From positions 202,216,501-202,280,500 of the forward strand of contig CM057458.1 of NCBI GenBank assembly GCA_016271365.2: DNA of 64,000 nucleotides. Direction: 5' to 3'. The position numbers and the translations under genes were made by a program. A model generated the notes under the pieces. It made no database searches. It was not told where the DNA came from and worked only from the letters and a program-made list of their open reading frames with translations. The stretch comes from Neoceratodus forsteri (lineage: Eukaryota > Chordata > Ceratodontiformes > Ceratodontidae). Positions 20,716-31,980 of this stretch are shown here, one piece after another (the first letter of the stretch is position 1; each line of letters begins with the position of its first letter).

Positions 20716-21290
20716 GGATGTCTTCCTGCATTTTAGGGGAGCACTGCAAGTGGCCTCCGCACTGCAGTCCTCCGTGCAAAGGATAGATCACTAAGGATAG
20801 TGATGTTGCCTGCCTTGAGTCTGCTGGAGTCAGCTGGGTGGCTAGCCATTATGCTCCACTCTTCTCCTGTATCCTTTCCAGCGGGTCATGTAAGATCAAA
20901 TACCTATTAGTCAATCAGCTCCTGATTATGCTGTTATTGCTCTAAGTATGCATACTCTGCTGCAGGCCTGTTCTCTGCTTTAATCTGTTCAGTCATACCT
21001 CACTGTTCATTTATCATTATTGCATTATTGTAATTGTGTATACTGCTTATATATCATTACTGCCTTGTTTTATTGTGTAATCCTGCAATGTGATTTAGTT
21101 TGCTTTTTGTTTGCTACCTGCTGTTTCCTTCCTCCCTATTTTGGCTCCCTACTATGCTGTATGTTGTTCATTCAGCTGCTCACATTCAGCTCCCTATCTG
21201 CTTGTTCCTAATCACAATGCCCTTTCTGCTTACCCCCCCCCCCAATCCCTGGCTTGTCTTCGCTCTTCCGACTTACCTTACATATCATTA

Positions 21291-21860
21291 ATTGCATTAA
21301 CTCCCTACCTTGGGTCCCCCTTTCTTTCTACCTCTGTTCCCCTCCTCCCCTTCCCCTGTGCTGCCTCACTCATACTGCTTACACTCATCCTTCTTTCCCT
21401 TACTTATTAGCTATTGCACTAACTCCCCATACAGGGTCACCATATCTTATTATCACTGTACTGCTGTCACTCACTCAGTTCCCGTTCTACTTGCCCCATC
21501 AACTCCTTCTCCCCTACCCATCCCTCTCTCCTCCCCACCACCCAGCTATATTTTTTTCATCCTTTCTTGTGTTGCTTAAACTCTTCCCTTCATTCTTCAT
21601 TTTCTCATCATTTCTCATGCTGACTTTACTCTTCCTTCTTCCCCTTCTGTATTGACTATTGCACTAACTCCCTACATGGGGTCCCCTTATCTTTTCATCA
21701 CTGTGCTGCTCTCACTCTGCTCCCACTCCACCTGCCCCATCACCTGCTTCTCACCTACCCATCCCTCCCTCCTCCCCACCACCCAGCTCTATTTTTCTCA
21801 TCCTTTCTTTCCCCCCTTTCCTTACCTATCTAATTTCTCATCCCCCATAGTTGGCCTTTT
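21291..21860 (+). repeat. Tandem 5' monomers upstream of L2-D
   Basis: Pyrimidine-rich DNA with repeated starts ATTGCA(T/C)TAACTCCCTAC at 21291, 21413 and 21658 and shared blocks CACCTGCCCCATCA-like, CCTACCCATCCCTC and CCTCCCCACCACCCAGCT. The last two units have a period of 245 bp; the first is about half. It lies immediately upstream of the L2 coding region and could be its promoter array. Confidence 0.75.
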
Positions 21861-22331
21861 TTGATTCCCCTTCCTTTCAGATAAACCCATACTCCCCCCC
21901 CAAGCCCTACCACTGCTTTTCCTTGTAGAGTGCGTTCACTCCTGCTCCCTTTCTCAGCTTAGCTCTCTCCCCTTCTCCTTTTTTTTAACATGTTCTGATC
22001 CCACGGCCTTCAATCTTTATAATATGTTCTAATCACCTTTCTCTCTTTCCCTTCATTTTTTCCCTAGCTTCCCTCCCTCCTACCAGCTTTCCTTCTTCTC
22101 CACCCTTCTTCTCCTTCTCCCTCTCCCTCTCCACATTCCCACCCTCCCTCCCCTGCCTTCCCTCTTTCTTCCATTTCCCTGGCTCCTGGTTGCTCCCTCC
22201 TCCCTTCCTCTTGCCTCCACTTTGAAACTCTTAGATATTTTCTTCCCTCCCACCCCACTCCCGCCTCATCCCCTCTCTCCCCTCACCCACCACGTAAACG
22301 CATCTCTGTCTCCATCAAGCTCCTTATCTGA

Positions 22332-23165
22332 TTGCTGCTGTTAGTGGCAGGTGATATTGAGCCCAATCCTGGCCCTATACACTCCCTTCCCACTTGTCTC
22401 CTCAAAGGGCTGAGAGAGGCACACATCAATGTCTGAAGCCTCCTCCCAAATATAGAGCAGCTGCAACCTCTCTTTGTTAATTTTCAACCAGATGTGCTAA
22501 TTATTCCTGAGTTTTGGCTATCCCAGAAGATCCCTGATACTGCAGTCACTATCCCTGGGTACAGTCTCACCCAGCAGGCTCATGCTAAGAGGGGTGGTGG
22601 TGTTGCCATCTACCTGACCTCTACCATCCAGTCCGTGTCTGTACTCTCTATCACATCTTCCTCTACGTATGAACTCCTCCTCCTACTACTGTCTCTCCCT
22701 TTCTCTGTCCCTATCTTTGTGGCTGGTGTCTATTGCAGCCCTGGCCTATCCCCCTCATAAATCACAGAGCTCCTTACCAATATCTCAACACAGATGGGTG
22801 AATTACTCATCTTTAGGGACTTTAATATAAATCTGCTCTCCCTCTCTCAAACTAAATTCTGCCAAAACATTAAATCCCTTCAGCTTACTAAACTAATCTC
22901 TGACTCAACCCGACACAATCATAAATCCCTCAATCACTCATCACTCCTTACCTTACTGAACTGGGTTCTTACCTGTCACCCTCACCATATCACAGATGCC
23001 GGCACCCTCCCAGATGCCCTTAATGACCACCATATGGTCTACTATGTGCGCAAAATAAACCATCCCAAAGCCCCGTCCAAACTCCTCCAGATCTGGTCCT
23101 TCCAGTTGCTGAATTTGTCCTCCTTACAAGCTGACTTGGTGGCTATCCATTTCTTCTGGCAGTAA
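22332..23165 (+). pseudogene. L2-D endonuclease
   Basis: APE-type endonuclease remnant. Frames carry AGDIEPNPGPIHS, then PDVLIIPEFWL (22476-22510; Thr-Glu of the usual ETWL replaced by Pro-Glu-Phe), HAKRGGGVAIYL and VAGVYCSPG. The frame 22794-23165 has LIFRDFNINLLSL (Gly of GDFN replaced by Arg) and ALNDHHMVYYV, where SDH has become NDH. These substitutions at catalytic blocks imply loss of function beyond the frameshifts. Confidence 0.83.
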
Positions 23166-23372
23166 TATCAGTTTTGCCCTCAATTATTTTAATACCAAAT
23201 TCCTGTCTATCTGGGATCTGCATGCAGCCCTCAGGAAACCAGGGTCCGTGGTTCCCACCACCCTTGGATATTAGCTAAATTACTGGCTACCTACATGAAC
23301 GAGATCTTGCCTGGAAGACTCTTAAGTCCTCTGTCTCCTCTGCTGACCTAATCAAGTACCAAGCCCTTCATA

Positions 23373-24483
23373 ATGCCTGTACCAGAGCCTCTAGGCTTGC
23401 CAAGGCTGAGTACTTTGCCTCCGCCTTCCAGAACAACCTTAATCACCCCTCCAAGTTCTGGAAGGTTATCCACACCCTCTTCTCCCCCCTCCCAACCTAG
23501 TCCTCCTCCATGGTCTTCAAGGTGGGTGACATCCCCATTTCTGACCCCCTCTCTGTTGCCTCAGAGTTCAACTCATTCTTCACCTCCTATGCCTCCTCCC
23601 TTCTCTCCTCCTTTCCAACTACCCCCTCTTCCCATCCTATCACCCCATCTCTCCCCTTCTCCTTTTCTCCTATCATTCCTGCTGCCTCCCTCAAGACTCT
23701 CAACCCTCTCAAGGGCAAACACTATGATGGGCTTGACCCCAGAATCTCTCCATCTCTCTGCCCCTGCCATTGCTCTACCAATCACCTCGCTTCTCGCCCT
23801 CTCTTTCTCCCTTGCCTCTGTCCCTGACTCTTGGAAACTGGCCTCTGCCATTCTCCTTCTCAAAGGAGGTGACTCCTCTTATCCTGGCAACTACTGCCCT
23901 ATCTCCCTGCTTCACACTTTAGCTAAGCTGCAAGAACATCTTGTGCTGTCCCAGCTCTCCCCATTCCTAGACTGTTCCTCTTTCTTCACCCCTTTCCAGT
24001 CTGGCTTCTGTAAATTCCACTCCACCCCCTCCTCCCTCCTCTGGCTTACTGACTCCCTTCTCTCAGGCATGGATCAGGGCCTTATTACCTCCACTGTCTT
24101 TGTAAACTTGGCCAAAGCATTCAACACTGTAGCCCACACCATTCTCCTTGACAAGCTTAAGGCAGCTGGACTCTCCAACTCTTCAACCAATTGGTTCTGG
24201 TCCTACCTCAAGGGCAGTTTCAATCTGTTAGAATTGGTAATGCCTTATCCCCTACACTTCCTATCAGCACTGGTGTCCCACAAGGGTCCATCCTTGGCCC
24301 AGTACTCTTTTTGGTCTTCCTGAATTACCTCCCCACTGCCTGCACCTCTGTGTCCATTCACATGTACACAGACGATACTGTACTGTTTGCTTCTTGTTCC
24401 TCCCTCTGTGATCTGATGGCCAGACTTCAGCTGGACTTCAACTATGTTATTCCTCAATGCCAAAAAAATTGTTTCCCTGACTT
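23373..24483 (+). pseudogene. L2-D reverse transcriptase
   Basis: The frame 23373-24323 starts out of phase and becomes RT: SYPGNYCPISLLHTLAK, then VNLAKAFNTVAHTILLDKLK (motif A, with Asn for the usual catalytic-side Asp of AFDTV). The frame 24191-24493 continues with STGVPQGSILGPVLFLVFLN and the box MYTDDTVLFA. A frameshift lies near 24240. A long Ser/Pro-rich stretch at 23490-23700 is the endonuclease-RT linker. Confidence 0.88.
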
Positions 24484-25054
24484 TTGGCATTAAACAGAAG
24501 CTCACTAGACTTACCACCCTCCCTTCCTTTCTCACCTTAGATGGGGCCACAATTGATGATGTTCCCTCATTTAAGTGCCTTGGGGTCTGGCTCGACCGGC
24601 ACCTCAACTTTTCAGGGCATGTAGATGCTATACACAGTAAACATCACCCTAAACTCAGAGTGTTATACAGGAATAGAGGTTGCATTCCTCTACCTGCTCA
24701 CCAACCTATTGTCCTGAAAATGATTCTCCCCATCTTCGCTTATGGTGACATTGTCTACAGTGCTGCTCCTAAAACCACCCTAGCCAGACTGAATTACCTC
24801 TTTCACTCCTTCTGTCACTTTGCTTTGGACTGTCCCTCCCACATCCACCATTGCTCCCTATATTACTACTTCTCACGTTCCTCTCTTGAAGCCAGATGTC
24901 TTGCTCATTGTACCTCCTTTATCTCTAAATACTGGCTAGGCTCTTTCCCCCCTTACCTTACCTCGCTCCTTTCTGCCCCCCACCTTCTTCTTCTTCCACC
25001 TTTCACAACTCTAGCTATTGTTCCCTTGCATGCCCTACAAGGAAATCCTTAGCT
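24484..25054 (+). pseudogene. L2-D ORF2 C-terminal region, first part
   Basis: The frame 24444-25052 encodes FKCLGVWLDRHLNFSGHVDA, LYRNRGCIPLPAHQ, ILPIFAYGDIVYSA and CPSHIHHCSLYYYF, typical of the L2 post-RT region. It stops at an artefactual TAG at the junction with inserted DNA (about 25050). Confidence 0.82.
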
Positions 25055-25266
25055 GTTCAGTGCCATTGAGACATAAGTCAGGAAGCATAGGAAAACCAGG
25101 AGCAGTTATAAAACTCACAATTAGCATTTTATTATTTCCAATAACAATAAAATAAAAAAAAATGTACAGAATGTTTTTTAAACATAGGCAGTTCAAACAA
25201 AACAAAGTCCTTCCTCTGAAGGGTACCCTGTGTACAAGGCAACCACAACTGAGTGTTTTCAAAAAG

Positions 25267-25765
25267 GGTGACTCAATCATGGCGCCTGTGCACAGGGCTA
25301 CCTGGCAGAGTAGTGACTGGATACAGGGGGTAGGTCAATATAGTTGCAGGATGTCACTATGTATACACGTGCGTGGGGGGGACCACGCTGTGCAATGGTC
25401 AGAAGGGGAGGGAGGGTTTGTGGGGTGTAGTGTGGTGGTGAGCTGCCGAGCAGGCTGTGTGGTGTGGTGGGTTGGTGGCAAGCTGGGGTTGATATGGTGC
25501 TGGTTTCGGTTCTGGGCACAATAGTGTTTTTGCACCAGGCCATTTTTTTTTAAGTGTTGCATCCCCTGACATGCATGCCCCTGGAGTTGAGAATCCCTTT
25601 GTAGGGGGGTGCGGGGGGCCAAAAAGAAAACTGTAGATCTCGGGTGCCCTGTTGCAGCTCGCTGTGAGTGTACCTTGCCAAAGTTCATTTTCAGTGATGT
25701 ACACTCACCCAACGGCGATCACTATTCCGTGATCGCCATTATCACATGGAACCCCTCTGATGGTA
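25267..25765 (+). repeat. Unclassified dispersed repeat R, copy 1
   Basis: Non-coding G/T-rich segment homologous to the reverse complement of 51845-52348 over its whole length. Shared landmarks are GGTGACTCAAT, GGTGAGCTGC, TGTGTGGTGTGGTGG, GGTGCTGG, TTTTGCACC and the terminal GGCGAT...CATGGAACC block. It is probably a non-autonomous element; no ORF is shared. Confidence 0.8.
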
Positions 25766-25785
25766 TCTCTAATTCTAAGTTTTCA

Positions 25786-25805
25786 GTCTCTCTCTCTCTC
25801 TCTCT
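25786..25805. repeat. (TC)n microsatellite
   Basis: Ten TC dinucleotides. Confidence 0.9.
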
Positions 25806-26334
25806 AACAAAAGATTACTCTTTATACAAGAAGTCTTTTCCTGGCAATTAATTTCTGCATCCAGAGCTCGTTACCAGACATCCTATTTCTCATAAAATGT
25901 ATCAGAACTTTTTATGTTTCATTTCTTGCAGGTTCAACAAAATATAACATGGTGTCCTAAAACTAATCTGTTGTTGACAACTCTTCAAATGAGCTTGTGC
26001 TGCATCTCCATATTAACCCCATGAGCTCCAAATAGCTTTTTGCAATCATTTCAAAAATACAGTTATATACACTGCCAAACAAAGGGATCCCAGTTTCACA
26101 TACAGATTCGCATATATTTTTATAACCACAGATAACAAAGGAGGAAGAAAAGACAGAAACAGCAAGTGAAGGCAGAGAGATACCAGGAGGCAGAGAATCG
26201 CAAGACCATCAGAGTGATCAGTCACTAGATCTCACAAGAAAATCTCATTACACAATCAGACAGACAAGAGACAGAAAAGGAGAGGATAGACCAGATCCCT
26301 GTATTTAATTCTTTCTGCATAACAAATGGTACAG

Positions 26335-26935
26335 GGTCTTATTCAACCTTGTCACAGTCTGGGTGCTTTCTCCTATCATTTCCCCAAATTATGGAATTCT
26401 GTGACCCTAACTATTCACTCTGCCTCTTCCCAATGCTCACTCTCCTCTCTTCTCCATGGTTTTACCTCTCACTTCTGCAATTGCACCTGATACTTATTCC
26501 TGTTCCACTACTCACTACCTTCTACACCCTACTATCTCATTTCTCCAGATCTACACTCGACCCCCCTTTTCTCTCCCCCTCATAGTAATAATCCCTAGCT
26601 CCTAATGTTAACCCCCATTACCTCTGAACTTTGAATTGTATTTTGTTGAATCCCACTGGATAGCATTCTGTGCCACTCTCCTTGCATAAATTGCACTTTG
26701 CACTTTGAATTGTATTTCCTTGATACCCACTAGATTACATCATCTGCTTTATCCTTGCATAAATTGTCTATTGATTGCAGCTTAGTATATGATGCTTAGT
26801 TTTTTCCTGCTATGTAATTATTGTTCTGATTGTTATTCATTCCCCTTCTCTACCTACCCCAACACATCTGGAAACTAACTGTTATCGGCTCAGTATGTCT
26901 TTCCAGTTGAAACTTTTGAAATAAATACATTTATG
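26335..26935 (+). pseudogene. L2-D C-terminal end and 3' UTR
   Basis: In the +2 frame the start reads LGAFSYHFPKLWNSV, the PKLWNSLP block found near the end of L2 ORF2. The remainder is pyrimidine-rich 3' UTR with two similar CTTTGAATTGTATTT words (26629, 26704; a short internal duplication). The end is GAAACTTTTGAAATAAATAC. Confidence 0.72.
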
Positions 26936-27511
26936 GCCAGCATTGTGTCTTTTATTGGTCTTTGTATTCAGGGATCTGTGTACTGGGCTGTTGGTCTGTG
27001 CTTTAGAGGCAGGAGTAGACAAAGCAGCCTGTGCCTTGCTGCCAGTTACATTTTTTTTCCCTTTTACATTTTATTTCAGGTATCAGCAGTGGCTGCTGGC
27101 TGTCTCTGTGCCTGCTAGTGCATAGTTTCCTCCAGCACTAACAAGCTGCACATGCCTGCCATTGTTGACATCTTGACAGCCAGTTTTTGTGCTTTTTTTT
27201 TCTATCGGTGCAGTCCATTAGGTGCAGGCTTCATGCGCTGGACCATTGGAAGCAATCAGACTCATGGCCATGATGTTGCATGCCTTTGTGTGATGTCACT
27301 TCCAGTCATGCTCCTGTGCCTTCACCTGTACTCCTAAGATGCGCTTTTGCTTAGTAGTGCCAAGGTTGCTTTCCCCAACCAATGAGGAACTCCCCTATCA
27401 TTTTTGTCTGTCCAGTTCTCTTTCAGGCAACTCCCCTGCCGGTCACTGGGTGTTCTTCACTCTGAGAGGCTCAGGTTTTGCTGGGAACCTCTGTTTTCAG
27501 GTCAGCCTCTC
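26936..27511. other. No recognisable feature
   Basis: Sequence between L2-D and the LTR element. No domains or repeats recognised. Confidence 0.4.
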
Positions 27512-27516
27512 TCCAG
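27512..27516. repeat. LTR element target-site duplication, left
   Basis: TCCAG immediately before the 5' LTR, matching CCCAG after the 3' LTR at 4 of 5 positions. Confidence 0.75.
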
Positions 27517-29135
27517 TGTGACAGGGCTAATACCTGTCATGGAATAATGTTTCATACTTTCTCTTGGTTGCAACCATCTATCTTCTTGTCTTCTAGAGCT
27601 ATCCCTTTTATTTTCCTGATAAGGAGGCAGGTCACCTCCTTATCAACTAACCCCCCCCTTTTAAGTCTTCTATATTCTTTGCTCTTCTTTTTTATTCTCT
27701 TCCTTCCATTATTTATTCCATTATTCACAAATTTCCAGCATAAATCCACCTTATACTGGTTAGAAAAGGGTTATGGCTCCCTTAAATAATTGATGTAGTG
27801 GTATAATGCCCTTAATAAAGAAAGACATATCCCCTTTACTTTTGTGGTAAAGACTGTGGGAGCTTTGCAGTTTATAAGGTTCTTAAGTTGCCCAAAGGGG
27901 TAATAAAATCTGTTTAGGCTTATTTTGTATGCTTTTGTAGCTCACCCCCATTTTCGTTCGCTTTGCAAACTCTTTGTGGTGGCTGCGCGATAGTGCGATC
28001 GTGCGCATGTTCGTGCAGCAAATTTTTATGTTGCAAATATAGAATTAAATGGCAGCATGATGTTAAATGCTGCCTAGAGTTGTAATTTTGCCCAAATCAC
28101 AAAGCCCCTTGTCCTGGAGAGAGTGCAATGACTCTGAAGTGCTTCCTTGTTCCTAGAGTAAACGCTGCCGACGGCTTAGCCTGCCATGTCTGCACTGAAG
28201 CCAGCTGTCTAGCCTGCATAAACATAGTTTCCTCCCATTTTCTTGCTGCAGGAGTCTGTGCTTCCCAGTGGAATGGACCTAATGGCAGAAGAGGGTGGGC
28301 AGCCTTGGTAAACAAATATTGTCCTTGCAGGAAGCCCAGAAAAACACTGTGAAAATAAGTATGAGCCCCAGTTCTTAGTGAAAGCTTTTCATTTTGTTTT
28401 TTCTTTCTCCGGAGCAATATATTAGTAGTGTGGCTCCTACTTTTATACTTGCACTTTTGAAATGTCCCCCTTCAGTTATGCCACAGTAGTAGAAATTTTA
28501 TATTCCAAAATAAAGGAATAAATAAATTGTACCTTAAGCTTGGCAGGAGAGATACACAATGGAAGCTGCTCTGAGGATTAGCTGTGTCAATCTGGCAGGG
28601 AGCTATAGGGGAATGGCAGCCCCTAGTGGGCTAGATTTATACTGTTGCAAAGTCATGTATGGTGATTGAATATACTTAGGCTTGATATATCAAAATTGGT
28701 CACAGAAAATACTTCTACAATTAATTTAAGCATTGTACAGCAATCCATGTGTGCTTTAAAATGTTAAGTTCAATTTTAAAGGCAATTATTGTTTTGTTAC
28801 ATAATGAATCTAAGTCACATGATTCAGGGGGAGGATATAAATGTCCTTTAGTAAACTGCTTTTTTTTTTTTAGATAAGGTCAGTGCTTGCTGATCAGTGG
28901 TGGAGGAAGGTTCCACTGGTTTGAGGATATTCCATTTATGATTTTGTTTGTATTTTGTTCTACAAACTGGTGCAAGTGGAAGTGAATGCTGAAGAAGGTG
29001 CCAAAGCTAAGACTGTGATTTATATATTTTTTTTGTTTATTTTATTTTCATTTTATAATAAAATTCCCACTTAACCAGGTGGGTTGCACCTTATTCTGAA
29101 GCGTCTGTCCATCTTGTATATCCCACACCGTAACA
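27517..29135 (+). repeat. 5' LTR
   Basis: Begins TGTGACAGGG and ends CCGTAACA (TG...CA boundaries). It aligns end to end with 34071-35688. It contains AATAAAG at about 27813 as a candidate polyadenylation signal. A CG-rich stretch near 27955-28015 is much more diverged between the two LTRs than the rest. Confidence 0.95.
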
Positions 29136-29403
29136 TTTTGTTTTAGAAGTGGGATATAATTGCCGTTTTTGTGACTAGAGTAAAGAAGAGAGTTGAATTG
29201 GCAGGTATTTGTTTGGATACCCAGGATGGACAAGGCGGCTGGTGGACAACCACAGGACACCCTTACCAGACACATGGCAGCCCAGACTGGGGCCCAATTA
29301 TTGACTGTATATAGCCTATAATATATAGCATGATGTACATCCCAAGGTTAAGAGACAACCATCTGAGAGGTCAGAGGAGGAACCAGGTGAACTTGGAGAT
29401 GCC
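29136..29403 (+). other. Leader between 5' LTR and gag
   Basis: Starts TTTTGTTTTAGAAGTGGGAT directly after the LTR. The region should hold the primer-binding site, but I cannot match it confidently to a tRNA 3' end. No ORF. Confidence 0.5.
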
Positions 29404-30426
29404 TTGCCAACAGAACAACTACTGGAACTGGAGGATCTTGAGAAGGAGGTGGATGCTTCATACATGGAACAAGCTCCCATGGAGGATGTGGGAGAACTCT
29501 TAAAATGGTTATGTGTTCGGCTGGTCCAGTTGGATAAGGAACAAGAACTGGATCAAAGGCATCAAGATGCCAAATGGGCAGATACTATGTGGGTACTACA
29601 GGCTATCAGAGTAGAGCATGCTGATCATCCTCAAGGTCCCCTGAGACATTAAATTAGCTAGACTACAAGAGACTGATGACACTGAGGCCTATTTAACCAC
29701 ATTTGAAAGGGTGGCACAAACATGTGGATGGCTGAAGGAGCAATGGGTTGTGTGACTAGCCCCCCAGTTGACAGGAAGAGCCCAGGTCATATATAGCCGA
29801 CTAACTATACAAGTGGCAGATGATTATGACTTTGTAAAGAAGGAAATTCTAAGGTGATACGATATAAACACTGAGACCTATCAGCAGCAGTTTTGTTCCT
29901 TAAATATGCAGCCAGCAGATGCTCCCAGAGAGGTTTATGCATGCTTGAAGGATCTTAGTGACAAATGGCTACAACCTGATAGTAAGACCATTCAGCAAAT
30001 AATGGAGGCCATCACCATCGAGCAATTTATCAAAATTCTCCCCCAGGATGTACAACTCTGGGTTAGAGAACATAAACCTGAAGGAGCTGAAAAAAACATT
30101 GAACTAGCCGAAGACTTCCTGGCAGCGAGACCATCACGGGGACGATACACGGGGGATCCATCCATACCCCTGCAACTCCTTCGGTAAGAAACACCTTTTC
30201 TTCTGATTTATATAGAAACAGACCAGAAATGAGAAAAGAGAGAAGAGAAAGATTCCCCCCATCAGAGGTAGTATGCCATGGCTGTAAGAAGAAGGGACAT
30301 ATGATTAGAAACTGCCCAACAGCTAAAAAAGATTTTGGACATTTGGCCTTGGCCAATTGGGCTCCTTATATCACCACAGTTAAAATGGGACCCCATAACA
30401 TCATAGGACTGTTGGACTCTGGGAGT
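29404..30426 (+). pseudogene. gag (capsid with SCAN-like segment, CCHC knuckle) and start of protease
   Basis: Structural polyprotein remnant. 29404-29640 is an acidic N-terminal part. After a frameshift near 29620 the capsid continues (YLTTFERVAQTCGW near 29690) with stops at 29653, 29750 and 29856. From about 29872 to 30130 the sequence reads like a SCAN domain: YQQQFCSLNMQPADAPREV, then IEQFIKILPQDVQLWVREH and PEGAEKNIELAEDF. A zinc knuckle with C-x2-C-x4-H-x4-C spacing lies at 30274-30315 (CHGCKKKGHMIRNC). The protease active-site motif LLDSGS at 30409-30426 is followed at once by a TGA. Confidence 0.9.
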
Positions 30427-31054
30427 TGACAAACGCTAGTGAGAGCTGACCTAGTGGAAAACAGCAAAGATGGAAGGAGGAACCAGGGTCACATGCATCC
30501 ATGGGGACACCCACTATTACTCCACTGCCCCAATAAGACTCACCATTAATGGAAGCACTAAAGACCTGGCAGTAGGAGTAGTACCTCATTTGTCTGTTCC
30601 ACTGATAATAGGACAAGACCATCCAGACTTTTCCAAATTAATGGAAAGACATGATTTAACACCTGTGGTAGCAGTAACAACATGTTCACAAACCAGGCAA
30701 AAACAGGCAAATGAAACAATGGAATCTGTGTTTCCTTTTTCAGATGACTTATTCGAGGCCCCAGGGAAAACACCTAAAGGGAAGGCAGAAAAACGAAAAA
30801 TAAAAAGGCACTGGCAAAATCAAAAGATTAATAGACTGATGAGTCAAGATCCTGAGACAATAGCTCAGGAACAAAGAAAGGATGAAACCTTTAACCAGTT
30901 TTTCTTACAGGTTAACAAAGATGATGGGACTGATGGAACTCATAAGTTCTTATTATTGAATAACATCTTGTATAGAGAATGTACCAACCCTAAAAATGGG
31001 GATAAAGTCTTGCAATTAATTGTGCCACAGAAATTTAGGAAAGAAATAATATAA
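30427..31054 (+). pseudogene. Protease remainder and pol linker
   Basis: After the stop at 30427 and a frame change, 30470-31054 carries IRLTINGSTKDLAVGVV and PLIIGQDHPDF, the second half of a retropepsin with its typical hydrophobic-Gly end. A Lys-rich linker follows, then a segment leading into integrase (FLLLNNILYRECTNP near 30946-30990, ending KFRKEII and a TAA at 31052-31054). Confidence 0.82.
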
Positions 31055-31980
31055 TTGGCCCATGATATACCCCTAGCAGGGCATTCTGGGAGAGACACCA
31101 CCTTAAAACAAATACTTGATCCTTGTTTCTGGCCTAGAATACATGACATGTTAGCTGACTATGTTCAGAATTGTCCTGACTGCCAGAAAGTCACCAAGAT
31201 AGGAAGAAAGGAGGTGCTACCTCTCCAGAATATACCCATAGTTAACCAGCCATTTGATAGAATCGCCATGGATATAGCAGGCCCTTTAGAGACCAGCACT
31301 AAGGGTAACCGGTTTATCTTAGTCATCTGTGACTATGCCACCCACTATCCAGAGGTGATTTCAATGCAAATGGTCACAGCACAAAAAGTGGCCAAAGAAT
31401 TGGCAAAGGGTTTTGTAGAGTTGGCATTCCTAAGGTGGTATTGACGGATAGGGGAAACAACTTTACTTCTGTACTATTGGTGGAACTATATAGACTACTG
31501 GGTATACAGGCTATTCAGACTTCACCTTATAACCCCCAAACTGATGGGCTGACAGAAAGATTCATCCAGACCTTGAAGAACATGTTAAAGAAATTTGTTA
31601 GTGAGGAAGGCAGGAACTGGGACTTATTTCTGCCCTACCTTTTGTTTTCATATAGAGAGGTACCACAGACCTCCACAGGCTACTCCCCTTTTACCCTCCT
31701 GTATGGGCGTAACCCAAGGGGACCTTTGGATGTAGTCAAAGAGTCCTGGGAGGAAAACACTAAGGTAGGAAAGAAGGGGGTCCTAGAGTACATGGTAGCT
31801 TTGAGACAACATTTGAAAAGGTATGTTACCTTAGCCCATCAGACATTGAGTGATAAAAAGGCTCAACAAAAGAAACATTATGATTTAGGTGTAGGACATA
31901 AACAATTCATCCCAGGGGACCAAGTATTAATACTTTTATCTGCCAGTGAAAATAAACTACTGATGAAATGGTAGGGGCCT
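31055..31980 (+). pseudogene. Integrase
   Basis: DNA-joining enzyme of the element. The zinc-binding domain has GHSGRDTT and CPDCQKV (31175-31195). The catalytic core shows DIAGP near 31272 (first Asp), then, after a one-base shift at about 31420-31434, LTDRGNNF near 31437 (second Asp) and DGLTERFIQ near 31544 (Glu), completing a D,D,E triad. SYREVPQTSTGYSPF is typical of Ty3/gypsy integrase. A TAG at 31972-31974 precedes GPYSVV, a chromodomain-free C-terminal block that continues downstream. Confidence 0.93.

Larger units (their letters stand above)
25055..26334. mobile_element. Composite insertion inside L2-D
   Basis: About 1.28 kb of DNA with no L2 similarity separates two consecutive parts of the L2-D C-terminal region. 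It contains the repeat described at 25267-25765 and a (TC)n run. No coding sequence is recognisable, and I could not define termini or target duplications, so it may be more than one insertion. Confidence 0.6.
21861..26935 (+). mobile_element. L2-type LINE, long copy with a nested insertion (L2-D)
   Basis: On +, after a pyrimidine-rich leader, the entry motif AGDIEPNPGP (near 22350-22380) starts the endonuclease. RT follows to about 24480 and the C-terminal region to 25050. Coding then breaks off and resumes at about 26335 with PKLWNSV-type sequence. The 3' UTR ends GAAACTTTTGAAATAAATAC at about 26911-26930. The intervening 25055-26334 is foreign. Several frameshifts make it inactive. Confidence 0.87.

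Noticed and set aside
23373..24323. 316-codon frame as a novel Pro/Ser-rich protein
   Set aside because: It is the out-of-phase translation of the L2-D linker that runs into RT motifs in its second half.
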